Shown: positions 17,843-27,697, counted from the first letter of the stretch. The stretch is 64,000 nucleotides of DNA from Amantichitinum ursilacus (GCF_001294205.1 NZ_LAQT01000001.1:186001-250000), one strand, 5' to 3'. Notes: generated by a model from the sequence alone, not told the origin. Numbers and translations: made by a program.

Positions 17843-19255
17843 ATGCAGAAAAACTGGTTAGCGATGATGGCCTTGGTAACGGCAAGTTGGGCGCATGCAG
17901 CATGCATCGATGCCTCGCGGCCGCTGTCGGTGGAAGAGCAGCGCCTGGCCAATACGGTGGTGCCAGGCGGCGAAGCGTTCTCGGCGCAAATCCTGCGCGC
18001 CAGTGGCTTTGATCAATACGGCCCGGCCTTTGCCAGCGCCTTGTGCCAGCAACCTTCGTTCGCCGCCGCTGACCAGTTCATCCGCCATAGCGGCATTGCC
18101 TTGTGGCAGGCGGCACTCGACCGCGTGCAGGGCCGTGCGGTGCGGGGCGATTTGCCGCATGGCGATGACCGCATGCTGTACTGGTCGCGCTTGCAATTGA
18201 CCGCAGCAGTGCGGCAATGGCAGCCCGGTTTTAAATTAAGCGAGGCGCAACGCGGGCAATTGCTGTGGACGCTAGAACGCGCCTCGCGCGGCCAATTCAG
18301 TATTCAGTTTCCTTCGGGCGCCCAATATCGCCGCATCATCGTCAGCGGCTTCGATCCCTTTACTTTGGGCAAACCGGGCAGCGCTGACGCGCATGTGCGG
18401 ATTGGCAATCCATCAGGCGCATTGGCGCTGGCGCTGAATGGCCGCCAGATCACATTGAGCGATGGCAGCATCGCCGTCATCCAGACTTATCTATTGCCAG
18501 TTAATTACCAACCGTTCCGCCAGGGCATGCAAGAACATACGCTGCTGCCCTTTATGCGCGGCCCCAATGCCGTGCAGGCGTCGATTACGGTGAGCCAGGG
18601 CGGCAAAGGCGAATTCTGGATTGAGCAATGGCATGGCCGGTATCACGCCACCCACTTTGCCGATAACCTCGGCGAAATCATTCCGCCTTTATTAGCGCAC
18701 CAAGGCGATTCGGATATCTATCCGCCCAGCGATGTATTGGGCTACAACGCCAAACCGTGGCAACAAAACCAGCCGCCGCAATGGTTGGGCACCAGCTTGC
18801 CGGTGGCGGCCATGATCAACGCACACACCGGCGCGGGCATCGCCAATCCCTACGCGGGCGGCTTTGAAGGGTTTCCGGTGCTGTGGCATACCTCATTCAG
18901 CGCATTTGCCGATTGCAACGCCAATACCATTACGCATTTCAATGAAAAACAAGGCGGGCCTTATCCACCTGTGAATGCGCCCGCGATTCCCGCTCCCGAT
19001 AGTTGCGCGCAAAGCGGGGGCGGCGGCAATTATCTGTCCAATGAAAGCGGCTATCGCAATGTATTGCTGCGCGAAATACATAACCCCAAAATGCGGGCCG
19101 GACATTTGCATGTACCGGTGATGACGGTATTTGATCCGCAAGACAGCAGCGCAATGACGGATGCGATCTTTGAGCAATATCGCGACAGTGTTGTTTTGCA
19201 AAGCACGCGTTTGATTGAAGCGATAGCGCAAAGCCTGGTTAAACCCGCGCTATAA
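17843..19255 (+). CDS. Secreted pyroglutamyl-peptidase-like (C15-like) protein with Ser at the Cys position
   Basis: A 470-residue exported protein with a signal peptide (1-19 or so, ending AHA). About 145 residues of unrecognised sequence follow. From 165 on, the order of motifs resembles pyrrolidone-carboxylate peptidase: VSGFDPF (167-173) with GNPSGALALAL, then GEFWIEQW with Glu261, then NYLSNESGY with Ser399 where the enzymes have the nucleophile Cys (consensus YVCN), then GHLHVP with His423. So Glu and His of the triad are kept, and Cys is replaced by Ser. It is twice the usual length and exported, whereas known members are cytosolic. Activity is uncertain; it could be a serine-based enzyme or an inactive relative. 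Confidence 0.6.
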   Translation: MQKNWLAMMALVTASWAHAACIDASRPLSVEEQRLANTVVPGGEAFSAQILRASGFDQYGPAFASALCQQPSFAAADQFIRHSGIALWQAALDRVQGRAVRGDLPHGDDRMLYWSRLQLTAAVRQWQPGFKLSEAQRGQLLWTLERASRGQFSIQFPSGAQYRRIIVSGFDPFTLGKPGSADAHVRIGNPSGALALALNGRQITLSDGSIAVIQTYLLPVNYQPFRQGMQEHTLLPFMRGPNAVQASITVSQGGKGEFWIEQWHGRYHATHFADNLGEIIPPLLAHQGDSDIYPPSDVLGYNAKPWQQNQPPQWLGTSLPVAAMINAHTGAGIANPYAGGFEGFPVLWHTSFSAFADCNANTITHFNEKQGGPYPPVNAPAIPAPDSCAQSGGGGNYLSNESGYRNVLLREIHNPKMRAGHLHVPVMTVFDPQDSSAMTDAIFEQYRDSVVLQSTRLIEAIAQSLVKPAL

Positions 19256-19257
19256 AA

Positions 19258-19287
19258 AAAGCCCGATGGTTTGCGCCATCGGGCTTT
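19258..19287. terminator. Bidirectional rho-independent terminator
   Basis: Stem AAAGCCCGATGG/CCATCGGGCTTT with loop TTTGCG between the converging pyroglutamyl-peptidase-like gene and clpB. Confidence 0.92.
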
Positions 19288-19307
19288 GCTTTTCAAAAAT
19301 AAACGCA

Positions 19308-21890
19308 TTACACCTTGCTAAACACCATACGCGAGCCGCTGGCGTCCACCTTGATCGTATCCTTCGCGGCAAACTCGCCTGCCAGCAATTGCTTGGCCAA
19401 CGGGTTTTCGATTTCGCTCTGGATCGCGCGTTTCAGCGGACGCGCGCCGTACACCGGGTCGAAGCCCGCGTCGGCCACCACGTCGAGTGCGGCGTCGCTC
19501 ACTTCCAGCCCGATTTCCATTTGCGCCAGCCGTTGTTGCAGGCGGGACAGCTGGAAGCGCGCGATATTGCGGATCTGCGATTGGTCCAGCGCGTGGAACA
19601 CCACCACTTCGTCAATCCGGTTAATAAACTCGGGCCGGAAATGCGTTTTAACTTCGGCCAGCACCGCCAGTTTCACCACCTGATAATCATCCGACGCCAT
19701 GGCCTGGATTTGCTGCGAGCCCAGGTTGGACGTCATCACGATCACCGTATTCTTGAAATCGACCGTACGGCCCTGGCCATCGGTAAGGCGGCCGTCGTCC
19801 AGCACTTGCAGCAGCACGTTAAACACGTCCGGATGTGCTTTTTCGACTTCATCCAGCAGGATGACGCTGTACGGTTTGCGGCGGATGGCCTCGGTCAGAT
19901 AACCGCCTTCTTCGTAGCCGACATAGCCCGGCGGCGCGCCAATCAAGCGGCTGACCGAGTGTTTCTCCATGAATTCGCTCATGTCGATGCGGATCAGGTG
20001 CTCATCCGAATCAAACAAAAACTCCGCCAGCGCCTTGGTCAGTTCGGTTTTGCCGACGCCAGTGGGGCCGAGGAACAAGAACGAACCATACGGCTTGTTG
20101 GGATCAGCCAGGCCCGAGCGCGAACGGCGGATGGCATCGGAGACCAGGCGCACGGCCTCATCCTGGCCTACCACGCGTTTATGCAACGCGTCTTCCATGC
20201 GCAGCAATTTGTCGCGCTCGCCTTGCATCATCTTGCTCACCGGAATACCGGTAGCGCGGCTGACCACTTCGGCGATTTCTTCCGCGCCCACTTGCGTGCG
20301 CAGCAATTTATTCGGCGTGTTGGCGCTGCCTTCGGCCGCTTCGGCAGCGTGCAGACGTGCTTCCAGTTCTGGCAACTTGCCGTATTGCAACTCGGAGGCC
20401 TTGTCCCATTCGCCGGCACGGCGCGCGGTGTCCATCGCCAGTTTAACCTGCTCGATTTCTTCCTTGATCGACTGGCTGCCCAACACGGCGGCTTTCTCGG
20501 CTTTCCAGATTTCTTCGAGGTCGGAATACTCTTTTTCCAGCTCGCCTATTTCGGTTTCGATCAGACCCAGCCTGCGTTGGCTGGCCTCATCCTTCTCACG
20601 CTTGACGGCTTCGCGTTCGATCTTGAGCTGGATAATGCGGCGGTCCAGCTTGTCCATCACCTCCGGCTTGCTGTCGATTTCGATCTTGATGCGCGATGCG
20701 GCTTCGTCAATCAAATCAATGGCTTTGTCGGGCAAGAAGCGGTCGGTGATATAGCGATGGCTTAGCTCGGCCGCTGCCACGATGGCCGGATCGGTGATCT
20801 CGACGCCATGGTGTATCTCATACTTTTCTTGCAAGCCGCGCAGGATGGCAATGGTGTCTTCCACGCTGGGTTCTTCCACCAGCACTTTCTGGAAGCGCCG
20901 TTCCAGTGCGGCATCTTTTTCGATGTTCTGACGATATTCGTCCAGCGTGGTGGCGCCAATGCAATGCAGTTCGCCGCGCGCGAGGGCGGGCTTGAGCATA
21001 TTGCCGGCGTCCATGGCGCCTTCGGCTTTACCCGCACCCACCAAGGTATGGATTTCATCGATAAAGATGATGGTGCTGCCTTCGTCCTTGGCCAGTTCGT
21101 TCAGCACGGCTTTCAGGCGTTCTTCAAACTCGCCACGATATTTGGCGCCGGCCAGCAAGGACGCCAGATCAAGCACCAGCACGCGTTTGTGCTTGAGCGA
21201 ATCCGGCACTTCGCCGTTGATAATGCGTTGCGCCAGGCCTTCGACAATGGCGGTTTTGCCCACGCCAGGTTCGCCGATCAGCACCGGGTTGTTTTTGGTG
21301 CGGCGTTGCAACACCTGGATGGCGCGGCGGATTTCATCGTCACGGCCGATCACCGGGTCGAGCTTGCCTTGGCGGGCGCGTTCGGTCAGATCGGTGGTGT
21401 ATTTAGTCAGTGCTTCGCGCTTCTGGTCGGCATCGGCGCTATCCACGCCCGCACCGCCCCGCACGGCTTCAATCGCGGACTCGATGGCGGCCTTGTTGCC
21501 ACCGTGCTGTTTGAACAAGCGCGCGGTGTCGCCCTTGTCATCGGCCAGCGCCAGGATATACAGATCGCTGGAAATAAACTGATCGCCGCGTTTGGTGGCG
21601 GCTTTGTCGGTCAGGTTGAGCAGGTTGGCCAGATCGCGCGACACGGTGATCTCGCCGCCGTTGCCTTCCACCTTGGGCAGCCGTTCGATCGACTGGGTAA
21701 GCGCCTGCTTGAGCGGTTGGGCATTGACGCCAGCGCGAGCGAGCAGGGCGGGGATGCCGGAATCGGCATCATTAAGCAGCGCCAACAGCAAATGTTGCGG
21801 CTCGATATAAGCATTGTCGTTGCCCAGCGCCAGGCTTTGGGCGTCGGCAAAGGCTTGCTGAAATTTGGTTGTGAGTTTGTCAAAGCGCAT
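19308..21890 (-). CDS. clpB: ATP-dependent disaggregase ClpB
   Basis: An 860-residue Hsp100 chaperone that pulls proteins out of aggregates together with DnaK. It has the N-terminal Clp repeat domain (1-145), a first ATPase with GEPGVGKT, a long charged coiled-coil middle domain (about 410-520) that separates ClpB from ClpA, and a second ATPase with GPTGVGKT. No ClpP-binding loop is apparent. The start MRFDKLT matches the family and has an AGAGGG site; an 85-codon upstream open frame is rejected. A heat-shock promoter lies directly upstream. It is transcribed alone. Confidence 0.97.
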   Translation of the reverse strand: MRFDKLTTKFQQAFADAQSLALGNDNAYIEPQHLLLALLNDADSGIPALLARAGVNAQPLKQALTQSIERLPKVEGNGGEITVSRDLANLLNLTDKAATKRGDQFISSDLYILALADDKGDTARLFKQHGGNKAAIESAIEAVRGGAGVDSADADQKREALTKYTTDLTERARQGKLDPVIGRDDEIRRAIQVLQRRTKNNPVLIGEPGVGKTAIVEGLAQRIINGEVPDSLKHKRVLVLDLASLLAGAKYRGEFEERLKAVLNELAKDEGSTIIFIDEIHTLVGAGKAEGAMDAGNMLKPALARGELHCIGATTLDEYRQNIEKDAALERRFQKVLVEEPSVEDTIAILRGLQEKYEIHHGVEITDPAIVAAAELSHRYITDRFLPDKAIDLIDEAASRIKIEIDSKPEVMDKLDRRIIQLKIEREAVKREKDEASQRRLGLIETEIGELEKEYSDLEEIWKAEKAAVLGSQSIKEEIEQVKLAMDTARRAGEWDKASELQYGKLPELEARLHAAEAAEGSANTPNKLLRTQVGAEEIAEVVSRATGIPVSKMMQGERDKLLRMEDALHKRVVGQDEAVRLVSDAIRRSRSGLADPNKPYGSFLFLGPTGVGKTELTKALAEFLFDSDEHLIRIDMSEFMEKHSVSRLIGAPPGYVGYEEGGYLTEAIRRKPYSVILLDEVEKAHPDVFNVLLQVLDDGRLTDGQGRTVDFKNTVIVMTSNLGSQQIQAMASDDYQVVKLAVLAEVKTHFRPEFINRIDEVVVFHALDQSQIRNIARFQLSRLQQRLAQMEIGLEVSDAALDVVADAGFDPVYGARPLKRAIQSEIENPLAKQLLAGEFAAKDTIKVDASGSRMVFSKV

Positions 21891-21925
21891 GATTGGCCCT
21901 CTGGTAAGTCGTGCAATTGACCAAA

Positions 21926-21953
21926 AGATGGGCACCACCTGGCGCTTTTCAAG
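21926..21953 (-). promoter_or_regulatory. Sigma-32 heat-shock promoter of clpB
   Basis: On the minus strand CTTGAAA and CCCATCT are separated by 14 bases, close to the sigma-32 consensus (CTTGAAA, 11-16 bases, CCCCATNT). It ends 36 bases before the clpB start codon. Confidence 0.85.
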
Positions 21954-22212
21954 CGAGGGGGGATAGAAAAGACCGCGCTGGGGGTAGGGTTGGAACATTG
22001 CGCTATACGCGCGGCTTTTGTCGGGGGGCGTTACCGCGTTCGGGGCAACGTGCATTCGGTGGTGCCCTGGATGCCGGACGGCCCCCGAACGGGGCCAGGG
22101 CCATGCGGCCCCAACCTGTGCGTTGTCCCTGAAGGGGTAACGCACCCTACGCCAGGTCTACGCACTGTTTGTGGGTGGGGTACGACCGGCGCGGGCGGTG
22201 GCCCGGCTGGGG

Positions 22213-23517
22213 TCAGGGTGCGTGGCCCACTACGCGGTTGCGGCCGTTGTGTTTGGCTTCGTATAAGGCGGCGTCGGCGCGGGCCAGCGCGGCGGATAGC
22301 GCCTCGGGCGCGGCGTAGGTGGTGACGCCAAAGCTGGCGGTGACCGCCAGCGCTTCGGGCCATTCGGCCGCGCGGATGTGCAAGCGCAGTTTCTCGGCCA
22401 GGCGCGTGGCGGCGTCAAACGGCGTGTTGGTGCAGATCAGCATGAATTCCTCGCCGCCCCAGCGCACCAGATAATCGCTATGGCGAATCTGGCTGCCCAG
22501 TTCGCGTACCAGTTGCTTAAGCACCGCATCGCCCACACCGTGGCCGCGCTCGTCGTTGATGCGCTTGAAGTGGTCCAGATCAATAAACACAATCGAGAAG
22601 GTGTCGACGCCCTTGCGCGCCTTTTTCATTTCGCGCACCAGCTCGTCGCGGATGCCGGCGCGATTGCGCGCACCGGTGAGCGGGTCGCGCCGCGCGGCTT
22701 CTTCGATGCGCAGGTTCTGGATTTCCAGCGAGATATTCATCGCTTCCAGTTCTTGCTGGCGCGCGCGGCTGGCGGCCAGGTTTTGTCGTACGCGATGCAG
22801 GCCCAGCAACAGATAGATCATCGCCGCGCCGGCCCACAGCGCCACAATCACCAGCAGCAACGCTTCGCGGCTGATCCACTTGCCGCAGAACGCCAGCGCG
22901 GTGATATCGATACGATGCAAGCCCGGTTCGCGCATGCCGGGCGTGGCAATCTGCAGCATCACCACATTGGATAAATCCACCGCCGATCGATCGGCCGGGA
23001 TGCGGTTATCGGCCAGCCAGGCCGAGTTAACGTTCAGATTATTAAGGCGTATGGTCAGCGCGTCGTGGTCATTGGCCGGGTTGGGCGTTACGTCCAGCTC
23101 ATTCAGCTTCCAGCTGTTTTCGTCTTCGGCGCGCGATTGGCTTAAATCAAAATTGCGCAGAAACAGCCGCAGGCGATGGCTGCCCGGGCCGTGATAGCTG
23201 GCCTCGATATACACCGAGTCATAATCGGACAGGTCGACGCCATGGGCCAGGCTATCCGTGCGGATATCCAGTTGGCAATACGGGCTGCCTGCCTTGGCGC
23301 CCACGCTGCATTCCAGCCGCCCGCCTTGCGCCGACGGAATAAATTGCGCGATGGAGTCGCCCTCGGGGCGGTCATCCGTGACGCTATACCGATAGCCAGT
23401 TTGCGGGCTGATTTCCAGACGACGGTTCATGCCCCAGTGTTGCCAGCCCAGCAACACCAATGTGAGCAAGATCAGACCCGCCATCACGTAACGCAGTTTG
23501 CCTACGTCGTGAGCCAT
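22213..23517 (-). CDS. Membrane diguanylate cyclase with periplasmic sensor
   Basis: A 434-residue enzyme expected to make c-di-GMP. One helix at about 9-27 and another at about 228-250 bracket a 200-residue periplasmic domain that looks beta-rich (YDSVYIEASYHGPGSHRLRL), perhaps a ligand-binding jelly roll. A short coiled coil leads to the GGDEF domain, with active-site WGGEEF and an RHSD inhibitory (I) site five residues before the GGEEF motif. It should therefore be active and product-inhibited. It is monocistronic. The 250 bases between it and clpB are G/C-rich, with no gene recognised. Confidence 0.9.
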   Translation of the reverse strand: MAHDVGKLRYVMAGLILLTLVLLGWQHWGMNRRLEISPQTGYRYSVTDDRPEGDSIAQFIPSAQGGRLECSVGAKAGSPYCQLDIRTDSLAHGVDLSDYDSVYIEASYHGPGSHRLRLFLRNFDLSQSRAEDENSWKLNELDVTPNPANDHDALTIRLNNLNVNSAWLADNRIPADRSAVDLSNVVMLQIATPGMREPGLHRIDITALAFCGKWISREALLLVIVALWAGAAMIYLLLGLHRVRQNLAASRARQQELEAMNISLEIQNLRIEEAARRDPLTGARNRAGIRDELVREMKKARKGVDTFSIVFIDLDHFKRINDERGHGVGDAVLKQLVRELGSQIRHSDYLVRWGGEEFMLICTNTPFDAATRLAEKLRLHIRAAEWPEALAVTASFGVTTYAAPEALSAALARADAALYEAKHNGRNRVVGHAP

Positions 23518-23681
23518 GCTTTGCCTGAGCGCGATGATTGTGATTGTTATTGGGCTGTCCCGATGGTCAGAGCAGCCATGCCAGCATCATAAAGGTCGCG
23601 CGCAATTTGAGCATGCACGACGTGCTGGTTGGTACAAACATGCCGAAACACGGTGGCGGTGACTGATGTGTTTACAACAAC

Positions 23682-25082
23682 TTAAGCGGTCTGCTGCGCG
23701 CGGTACCACGCCAGCTTGTCGGCCAGGCTAACCACATTGCCAATGATGATCAGCGCGGGCGGTTTGATTTGTGCGGCGGCAATCTGCTGCGGCAGCGTGG
23801 CCAGCGTGCCGATCAGCACGCGTTGTTGTGGCAACGTGGCCTGCTGCACCACGGCGGCCGGGGTATCGGCGGCGCGGCCGTGGCTAATCAATTGTTCGCA
23901 CAGGCGCGGCGCTTGCGCCACGCCCATGTACACCACCACGGTTTCGTTCGGGTTGGTCAGGCGCGGCCAGTCCAGTTCGATTTCGCCTTCGCGCCGATGG
24001 CCCGTTACCAGCGTGACCGATTGCGCATGATCGCGATGGGTGAGCGGAATGCCGGCGTAACACGATGCGCCTGCGGCCGAGGTGATGCCGGGCACCACCT
24101 CAAACGGCACGCCGTTTTGCGCCAGCTCTTCAATCTCTTCGCCGCCGCGCCCAAAGATGAACGGGTCGCCGCCTTTCAGCCGCACCACGGTTTTGCCTTG
24201 CTGCGCCAGGGTCACCAGCAAGGCATTGATATCTTGCTGCGGCAGCGCATGGTTGCTGGCCTTTTTGCCGACGTAGATGCGCTCGGCATCGCGCCGCACC
24301 AGGTCGACAATCGCGGGCGAGACCAGGTTGTCGTACAGCACCACATCGGCCTGCTGCATCAAACGCAGCGCCCGGAAGGTGAGCAAATCCGGGTTGCCCG
24401 GCCCCGCGCCCACCAGATAGACCGCGCCGCGATTCAGTTCGGTGTCGTCGGCTTGCGCCAGCTGGGTTTGCAGTTGCGCGAAGGCGGCGGCGCTGTCGCC
24501 CGCCAGCGCTTGCTCGGCGGCCGGGCCTTCCAGCGCGCTTTGCCAGAAGCGGCGACGCGCGCGTTCGTTATCGCCAAAACGGGCTTTGACCGCATCGCGT
24601 AAATCACCGGCCAGTCGGGCCAGCGTGCCATAACCTTGCGGCAGCAAGGCTTCCAGCCGGGTACGGATCAGCCGCGCCAGCACCGGCGCACGGCCACCAG
24701 TGGAAATCGCAATCTGCAGCGGCGAGCGATCAATCAGCGCCGGCACAATAAAGCGACACAGCGCCGGGTTATCCACCACGTTGACCAGAATGCCGCGCGC
24801 TTCGCAGTCGGCAAATACTTGTTGATTGACCGGCGTGTCGTCCGTCGCGGCAATTACCACGCGCTGGCCAATCACGTCGTCACTTTGATAATCCCGCGCC
24901 AGCCACACCACCTGGCCTTGCGCCGCCCACTGCGCCAGCTCGGCCACCAGCGTGGGCGCCACCACCTGCACCTGTGCGCCTGCGCTTAGCAGCAGACGGC
25001 ATTTGCGCAAGGCCACGTCACCACCGCCCACCACCAGCGTGTGTTGTTTTTGCAGATTCAAGAACAGCGGAAATGTATCCAT
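23682..25082 (-). CDS. cysG: Siroheme synthase CysG (trifunctional)
   Basis: A 466-residue fused enzyme that turns uroporphyrinogen III into siroheme, the cofactor of sulfite and nitrite reductases. Residues 1-205 are the precorrin-2 dehydrogenase/ferrochelatase part, with VGGGDVALRK at 17-26 and ISTGGRAPVLARL near 128. Residues 215-460 are the SAM-dependent methyltransferase, with YLVGAGPGNPDLLT and LKGGDPFIFGRGGEE. Length is as in E. coli (457). The start directly follows a candidate FNR-type box, which would fit a link to anaerobic nitrite reduction. Confidence 0.95.
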   Translation of the reverse strand: MDTFPLFLNLQKQHTLVVGGGDVALRKCRLLLSAGAQVQVVAPTLVAELAQWAAQGQVVWLARDYQSDDVIGQRVVIAATDDTPVNQQVFADCEARGILVNVVDNPALCRFIVPALIDRSPLQIAISTGGRAPVLARLIRTRLEALLPQGYGTLARLAGDLRDAVKARFGDNERARRRFWQSALEGPAAEQALAGDSAAAFAQLQTQLAQADDTELNRGAVYLVGAGPGNPDLLTFRALRLMQQADVVLYDNLVSPAIVDLVRRDAERIYVGKKASNHALPQQDINALLVTLAQQGKTVVRLKGGDPFIFGRGGEEIEELAQNGVPFEVVPGITSAAGASCYAGIPLTHRDHAQSVTLVTGHRREGEIELDWPRLTNPNETVVVYMGVAQAPRLCEQLISHGRAADTPAAVVQQATLPQQRVLIGTLATLPQQIAAAQIKPPALIIIGNVVSLADKLAWYRAQQTA

Positions 25083-25093
25083 AACGAGCGGTA

Positions 25094-25107
25094 ATGATCC
25101 AGATCAA
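25094..25107. promoter_or_regulatory. Candidate FNR/ANR box
   Basis: ATGATCCAGATCAA matches the FNR consensus TTGATNNNNATCAA at all but one base. It lies 12 bases before cysG on one side and 96 bases before the cytochrome c gene on the other, so oxygen control of one or both is plausible. Confidence 0.5.
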
Positions 25108-25202
25108 AGTATGACGACGGGATGTCCGTCAGGGTGCGTGCGCGGCTATTTTAAACCATCCCGGCCCCCGCACCGGGCAACACTCATAAAAGGATCTGGA
25201 CT

Positions 25203-25511
25203 ATGAATTCTCGCTATCTGGCTTTACTGCTGCTGGCTGGCCTGGCCGCCCCCGCGCTGGCAGCCGATCCGGAGGCGCTGGCGCAATCTAAAAATTGCCT
25301 GGCCTGTCATGCGGTCGACCACAAAGTGGTGGGCCCGGCCTATAAAGACGTAGCGGCCAAATACAAGGGTCGTAAAGACGCCGTGGCTTATCTGGTGGGC
25401 CGCGTGCGTAATGGCAGTTCGGGCGATTGGGGCCCGGTGCCGATGCCGGCCAACGCCGTCACGGACGATGAAGCCAAACAACTGGTGACGTGGGTGCTGA
25501 GTCGCAAATAA
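25203..25511 (+). CDS. Class I c-type cytochrome (c551-like)
   Basis: A 102-residue periplasmic electron carrier. Residues 1-21 are a signal peptide (ALA-A). The haem-binding motif CLACH is at 32-36, and the distal axial Met is Met81 in GPVPMPAN. Size and spacing match cytochrome c551/c8, which donates electrons to nitrite reductase or terminal oxidases. AAAGGA lies upstream of the ATG. The divergent siroheme synthase and the shared FNR-like box support a role in low-oxygen respiration, which is inference. Confidence 0.92.
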   Translation: MNSRYLALLLLAGLAAPALAADPEALAQSKNCLACHAVDHKVVGPAYKDVAAKYKGRKDAVAYLVGRVRNGSSGDWGPVPMPANAVTDDEAKQLVTWVLSRK

Positions 25512-25541
25512 GCGCGCCGCCCACCGTCAAGGAGGGCGTGG

Positions 25542-26204
25542 ATGTACACCTTATATGGCACTACCGGCTCTGGCGCGGCTGTGGTTGCAGCGGCGTTGGC
25601 GGTGATCGGCGCGCAATATCGTAATGTTGACGCGTCCTCCTGGGACGAAGGCCCGGGCCGCGATGAACTGGCCCGGATTAACCCGCTGGTGCAAATCCCC
25701 ACACTGATTTTGCCGGAAGGCACGGTGATGTCGGAGAGCGGCGCCATCCTGATCGAACTGGGCTTGCGCCATCCCGAATCCGGCCTGCTGCCGCAGGAAC
25801 CCGCCGCGCGTGCCCGGGTAATTCGCGGCCTGGTGTATCTGGGCGCCAACAATTACGCCGCCACTGGCATCAACGATTATCCCGAACGCTGGTGCGATGC
25901 CGCGACCGAAGACGACATCGCGCGCATCCGCAAAGGCACGCAGGCGCGCGCCGGATGGCTGTGGGATGTTTTTGCCGATACGTTTTTCCATCCCACCCCC
26001 GCGGAACCGTGGCTGGGCGGGGCGCAGTTGAATGCGCTCGACATCATGGCCGCCATCCTGTCCAAGTGGACCGGCGCGCGTAAACATCTGGCGCAAAGCC
26101 GACCGGACTTTCTGGCGCTAATGCTCAAAATCGAAAAAACCGGCGTGATGGCCGAGATCCAGGCGCGTTACTGGCCGCCCGAAGGCCCACCTGATCTGGC
26201 ATAA
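25542..26204 (+). CDS. Glutathione S-transferase family protein
   Basis: A 220-residue protein with the two-domain GST layout. The thioredoxin-like N-terminal domain (1-78) includes NPLVQIPTLILPEG with the cis-Pro, and SESGAILIEL, which contacts glutathione. The helical C-terminal domain is shortened and Trp-rich. The N-terminal motif YGTTGSGA has Thr/Ser in place of the catalytic Cys or Tyr seen in some classes. AAGGAGG lies just before the ATG. It follows the cytochrome gene by 30 bases and may share its transcript. The substrate is unknown. Confidence 0.8.
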   Translation: MYTLYGTTGSGAAVVAAALAVIGAQYRNVDASSWDEGPGRDELARINPLVQIPTLILPEGTVMSESGAILIELGLRHPESGLLPQEPAARARVIRGLVYLGANNYAATGINDYPERWCDAATEDDIARIRKGTQARAGWLWDVFADTFFHPTPAEPWLGGAQLNALDIMAAILSKWTGARKHLAQSRPDFLALMLKIEKTGVMAEIQARYWPPEGPPDLA

Positions 26205-26271
26205 GCGCCGTATGCAAATCGGTGGGCGGCGCCGCGATTGAATTGCAGATGTAACAAGCCGTATCGCAAAA

Positions 26272-26289
26272 CTGTCATGAAACTGTTGC
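26272..26289 (+). promoter_or_regulatory. Candidate PhoB box
   Basis: CTGTCATGAAACTGTTGC closely follows the Pho-box pattern (two CTGTCAT-type 7-mers separated by four A/T-rich bases; the second copy is CTGTTGC). It lies 43 bases before the phosphodiesterase start, so induction by phosphate starvation is likely. Confidence 0.55.
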
Positions 26290-26332
26290 TCAATGACTGC
26301 GCTTGAAAAAACGCACACATTGGAGCGACTCG

Positions 26333-27697
26333 ATGAACCACCCGCAAATGCGCCGTCTGGCGCTGCTGTCCGCCTGCCTGTCCGCCGCGCTGCTTGCCGC
26401 GTGCGGCGAGGGCAATGATTCCGCACCGCTGCCCACGCTGGACGGGCAAAAGCCGATGGTGATTGGCCATCGCGGCCTGCCGGGCCTGCGCCCGGAAGAA
26501 ACCCAGCCGTCGTATGAACTGGCCGCCGATGATGGCGCTGATGCGCTGGAAGAAGATCTGCACCTGAGCAAAGACTGTGTGCTGGTGGCGCGCCACAACC
26601 CGTGGCTGAGCGACAACACCAACATCGCTGATATCGCTAAAACCAACGCGGATTTTGCGGCGCGTAAACGCACGGTGCCGGGCCGCCTGGTTAACGTGAC
26701 GTGGCCAACCACCGCCACCAGCGGGCCGTCCAGCTATCTGGTGGATTTAACCGACCCGAATGATCCGAAATCGGTGCTGAAATCGCTAATCGTCGATGGC
26801 GAAGACCACACCAACGATTGGTCGATTACCGACTTTACCGCGGCCGAACTCAAGCAGATCGGCGGCACCACTTACGACGCCGCCAGCGAGCGCCCGTCGC
26901 AGTATAACGGCCTGTATCCGATCCTGACCTTCCAGGAAATCATCAACATCGCCAAGGCCAAGAGCGCGCAATACGGCCGCTCGATTGCGGTGTACCCGGA
27001 AACCAAAAACCCGACCTGGAACAACGCACAAGCCATTGCCAACGGTTGCGGCGCGCCGGGCAGCCATCCGCTGGAAGATGCGCTGATCAAGATCCTGAAC
27101 GACAACAGCCTCAACAGCAAAACCGCCGCCGTGTTCGTGCAAAGCTTTGAGCCGGGCAGCCTGAAATACATGCGCAGCCACGGTCTGAACACCCGCATCG
27201 TGCAGTTGATCGACGCTTGGGACGTCAATCTGAAAGACGGCAGCGTGGTGTACAACGAAATCACCGACAGCCGTCCGTACGACTGGACCGTCGCCGGTGA
27301 TCCGCGCTGGTTTGATGCGATGCTGACGCCCGCAGGTCTGGCCGATATCAAAACCTACGCCGACGGTATCGGCCCGTGGAAACCGATGATTGTGCCGCTG
27401 AAGATCACCCCGTGGCCGGGCGACACCAACGCCGATGGCACGCCATTTAGCGGTTCGACCACGCAAGCCACGGTGCAACCGGCCACCTCGGTGGTCAAGG
27501 ATGCGCACGCTGCGGGCCTGTTCGTGCACGTGTTTACCTTCCGCAATGAAGCGAAATACCTGGCAGGCTCGTACAAGGGCAATCCGGATGCGGAATACCA
27601 GACCTTCTTCCAATTGGGCGTGGATGGCGTGTTTACAGACTTCACCAATACCGCCGTGGCCTCGCGCGATGCGTATCTGAAGACCATGCGCCAGTAA
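26333..27697 (+). CDS. Glycerophosphodiester phosphodiesterase lipoprotein
   Basis: A 454-residue predicted lipoprotein that should split glycerophosphodiesters to glycerol 3-phosphate and an alcohol. The signal peptide ends in LLAAC, giving lipidated Cys24. The GDPD core begins MVIGHRGLPG (about 42-51) with the pair EED...KDCVLVARHN that supplies metal ligands and the second catalytic His; EXD is present as EED. It is longer than E. coli GlpQ (358), with insertions in the barrel. The start at MNHPQMRR has GGAG at proper spacing; ten upstream codons are rejected. A candidate PhoB box lies upstream. Confidence 0.88.
   Translation: MNHPQMRRLALLSACLSAALLAACGEGNDSAPLPTLDGQKPMVIGHRGLPGLRPEETQPSYELAADDGADALEEDLHLSKDCVLVARHNPWLSDNTNIADIAKTNADFAARKRTVPGRLVNVTWPTTATSGPSSYLVDLTDPNDPKSVLKSLIVDGEDHTNDWSITDFTAAELKQIGGTTYDAASERPSQYNGLYPILTFQEIINIAKAKSAQYGRSIAVYPETKNPTWNNAQAIANGCGAPGSHPLEDALIKILNDNSLNSKTAAVFVQSFEPGSLKYMRSHGLNTRIVQLIDAWDVNLKDGSVVYNEITDSRPYDWTVAGDPRWFDAMLTPAGLADIKTYADGIGPWKPMIVPLKITPWPGDTNADGTPFSGSTTQATVQPATSVVKDAHAAGLFVHVFTFRNEAKYLAGSYKGNPDAEYQTFFQLGVDGVFTDFTNTAVASRDAYLKTMRQ

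Noticed and set aside
22031-22212. GGGTAACGCACCCTACG-type stretch between clpB and the diguanylate cyclase as another member of the repeat family
   Set aside because: It lacks the CATAGGGTGGG...CCCACC core and the CAAAGCC arms.
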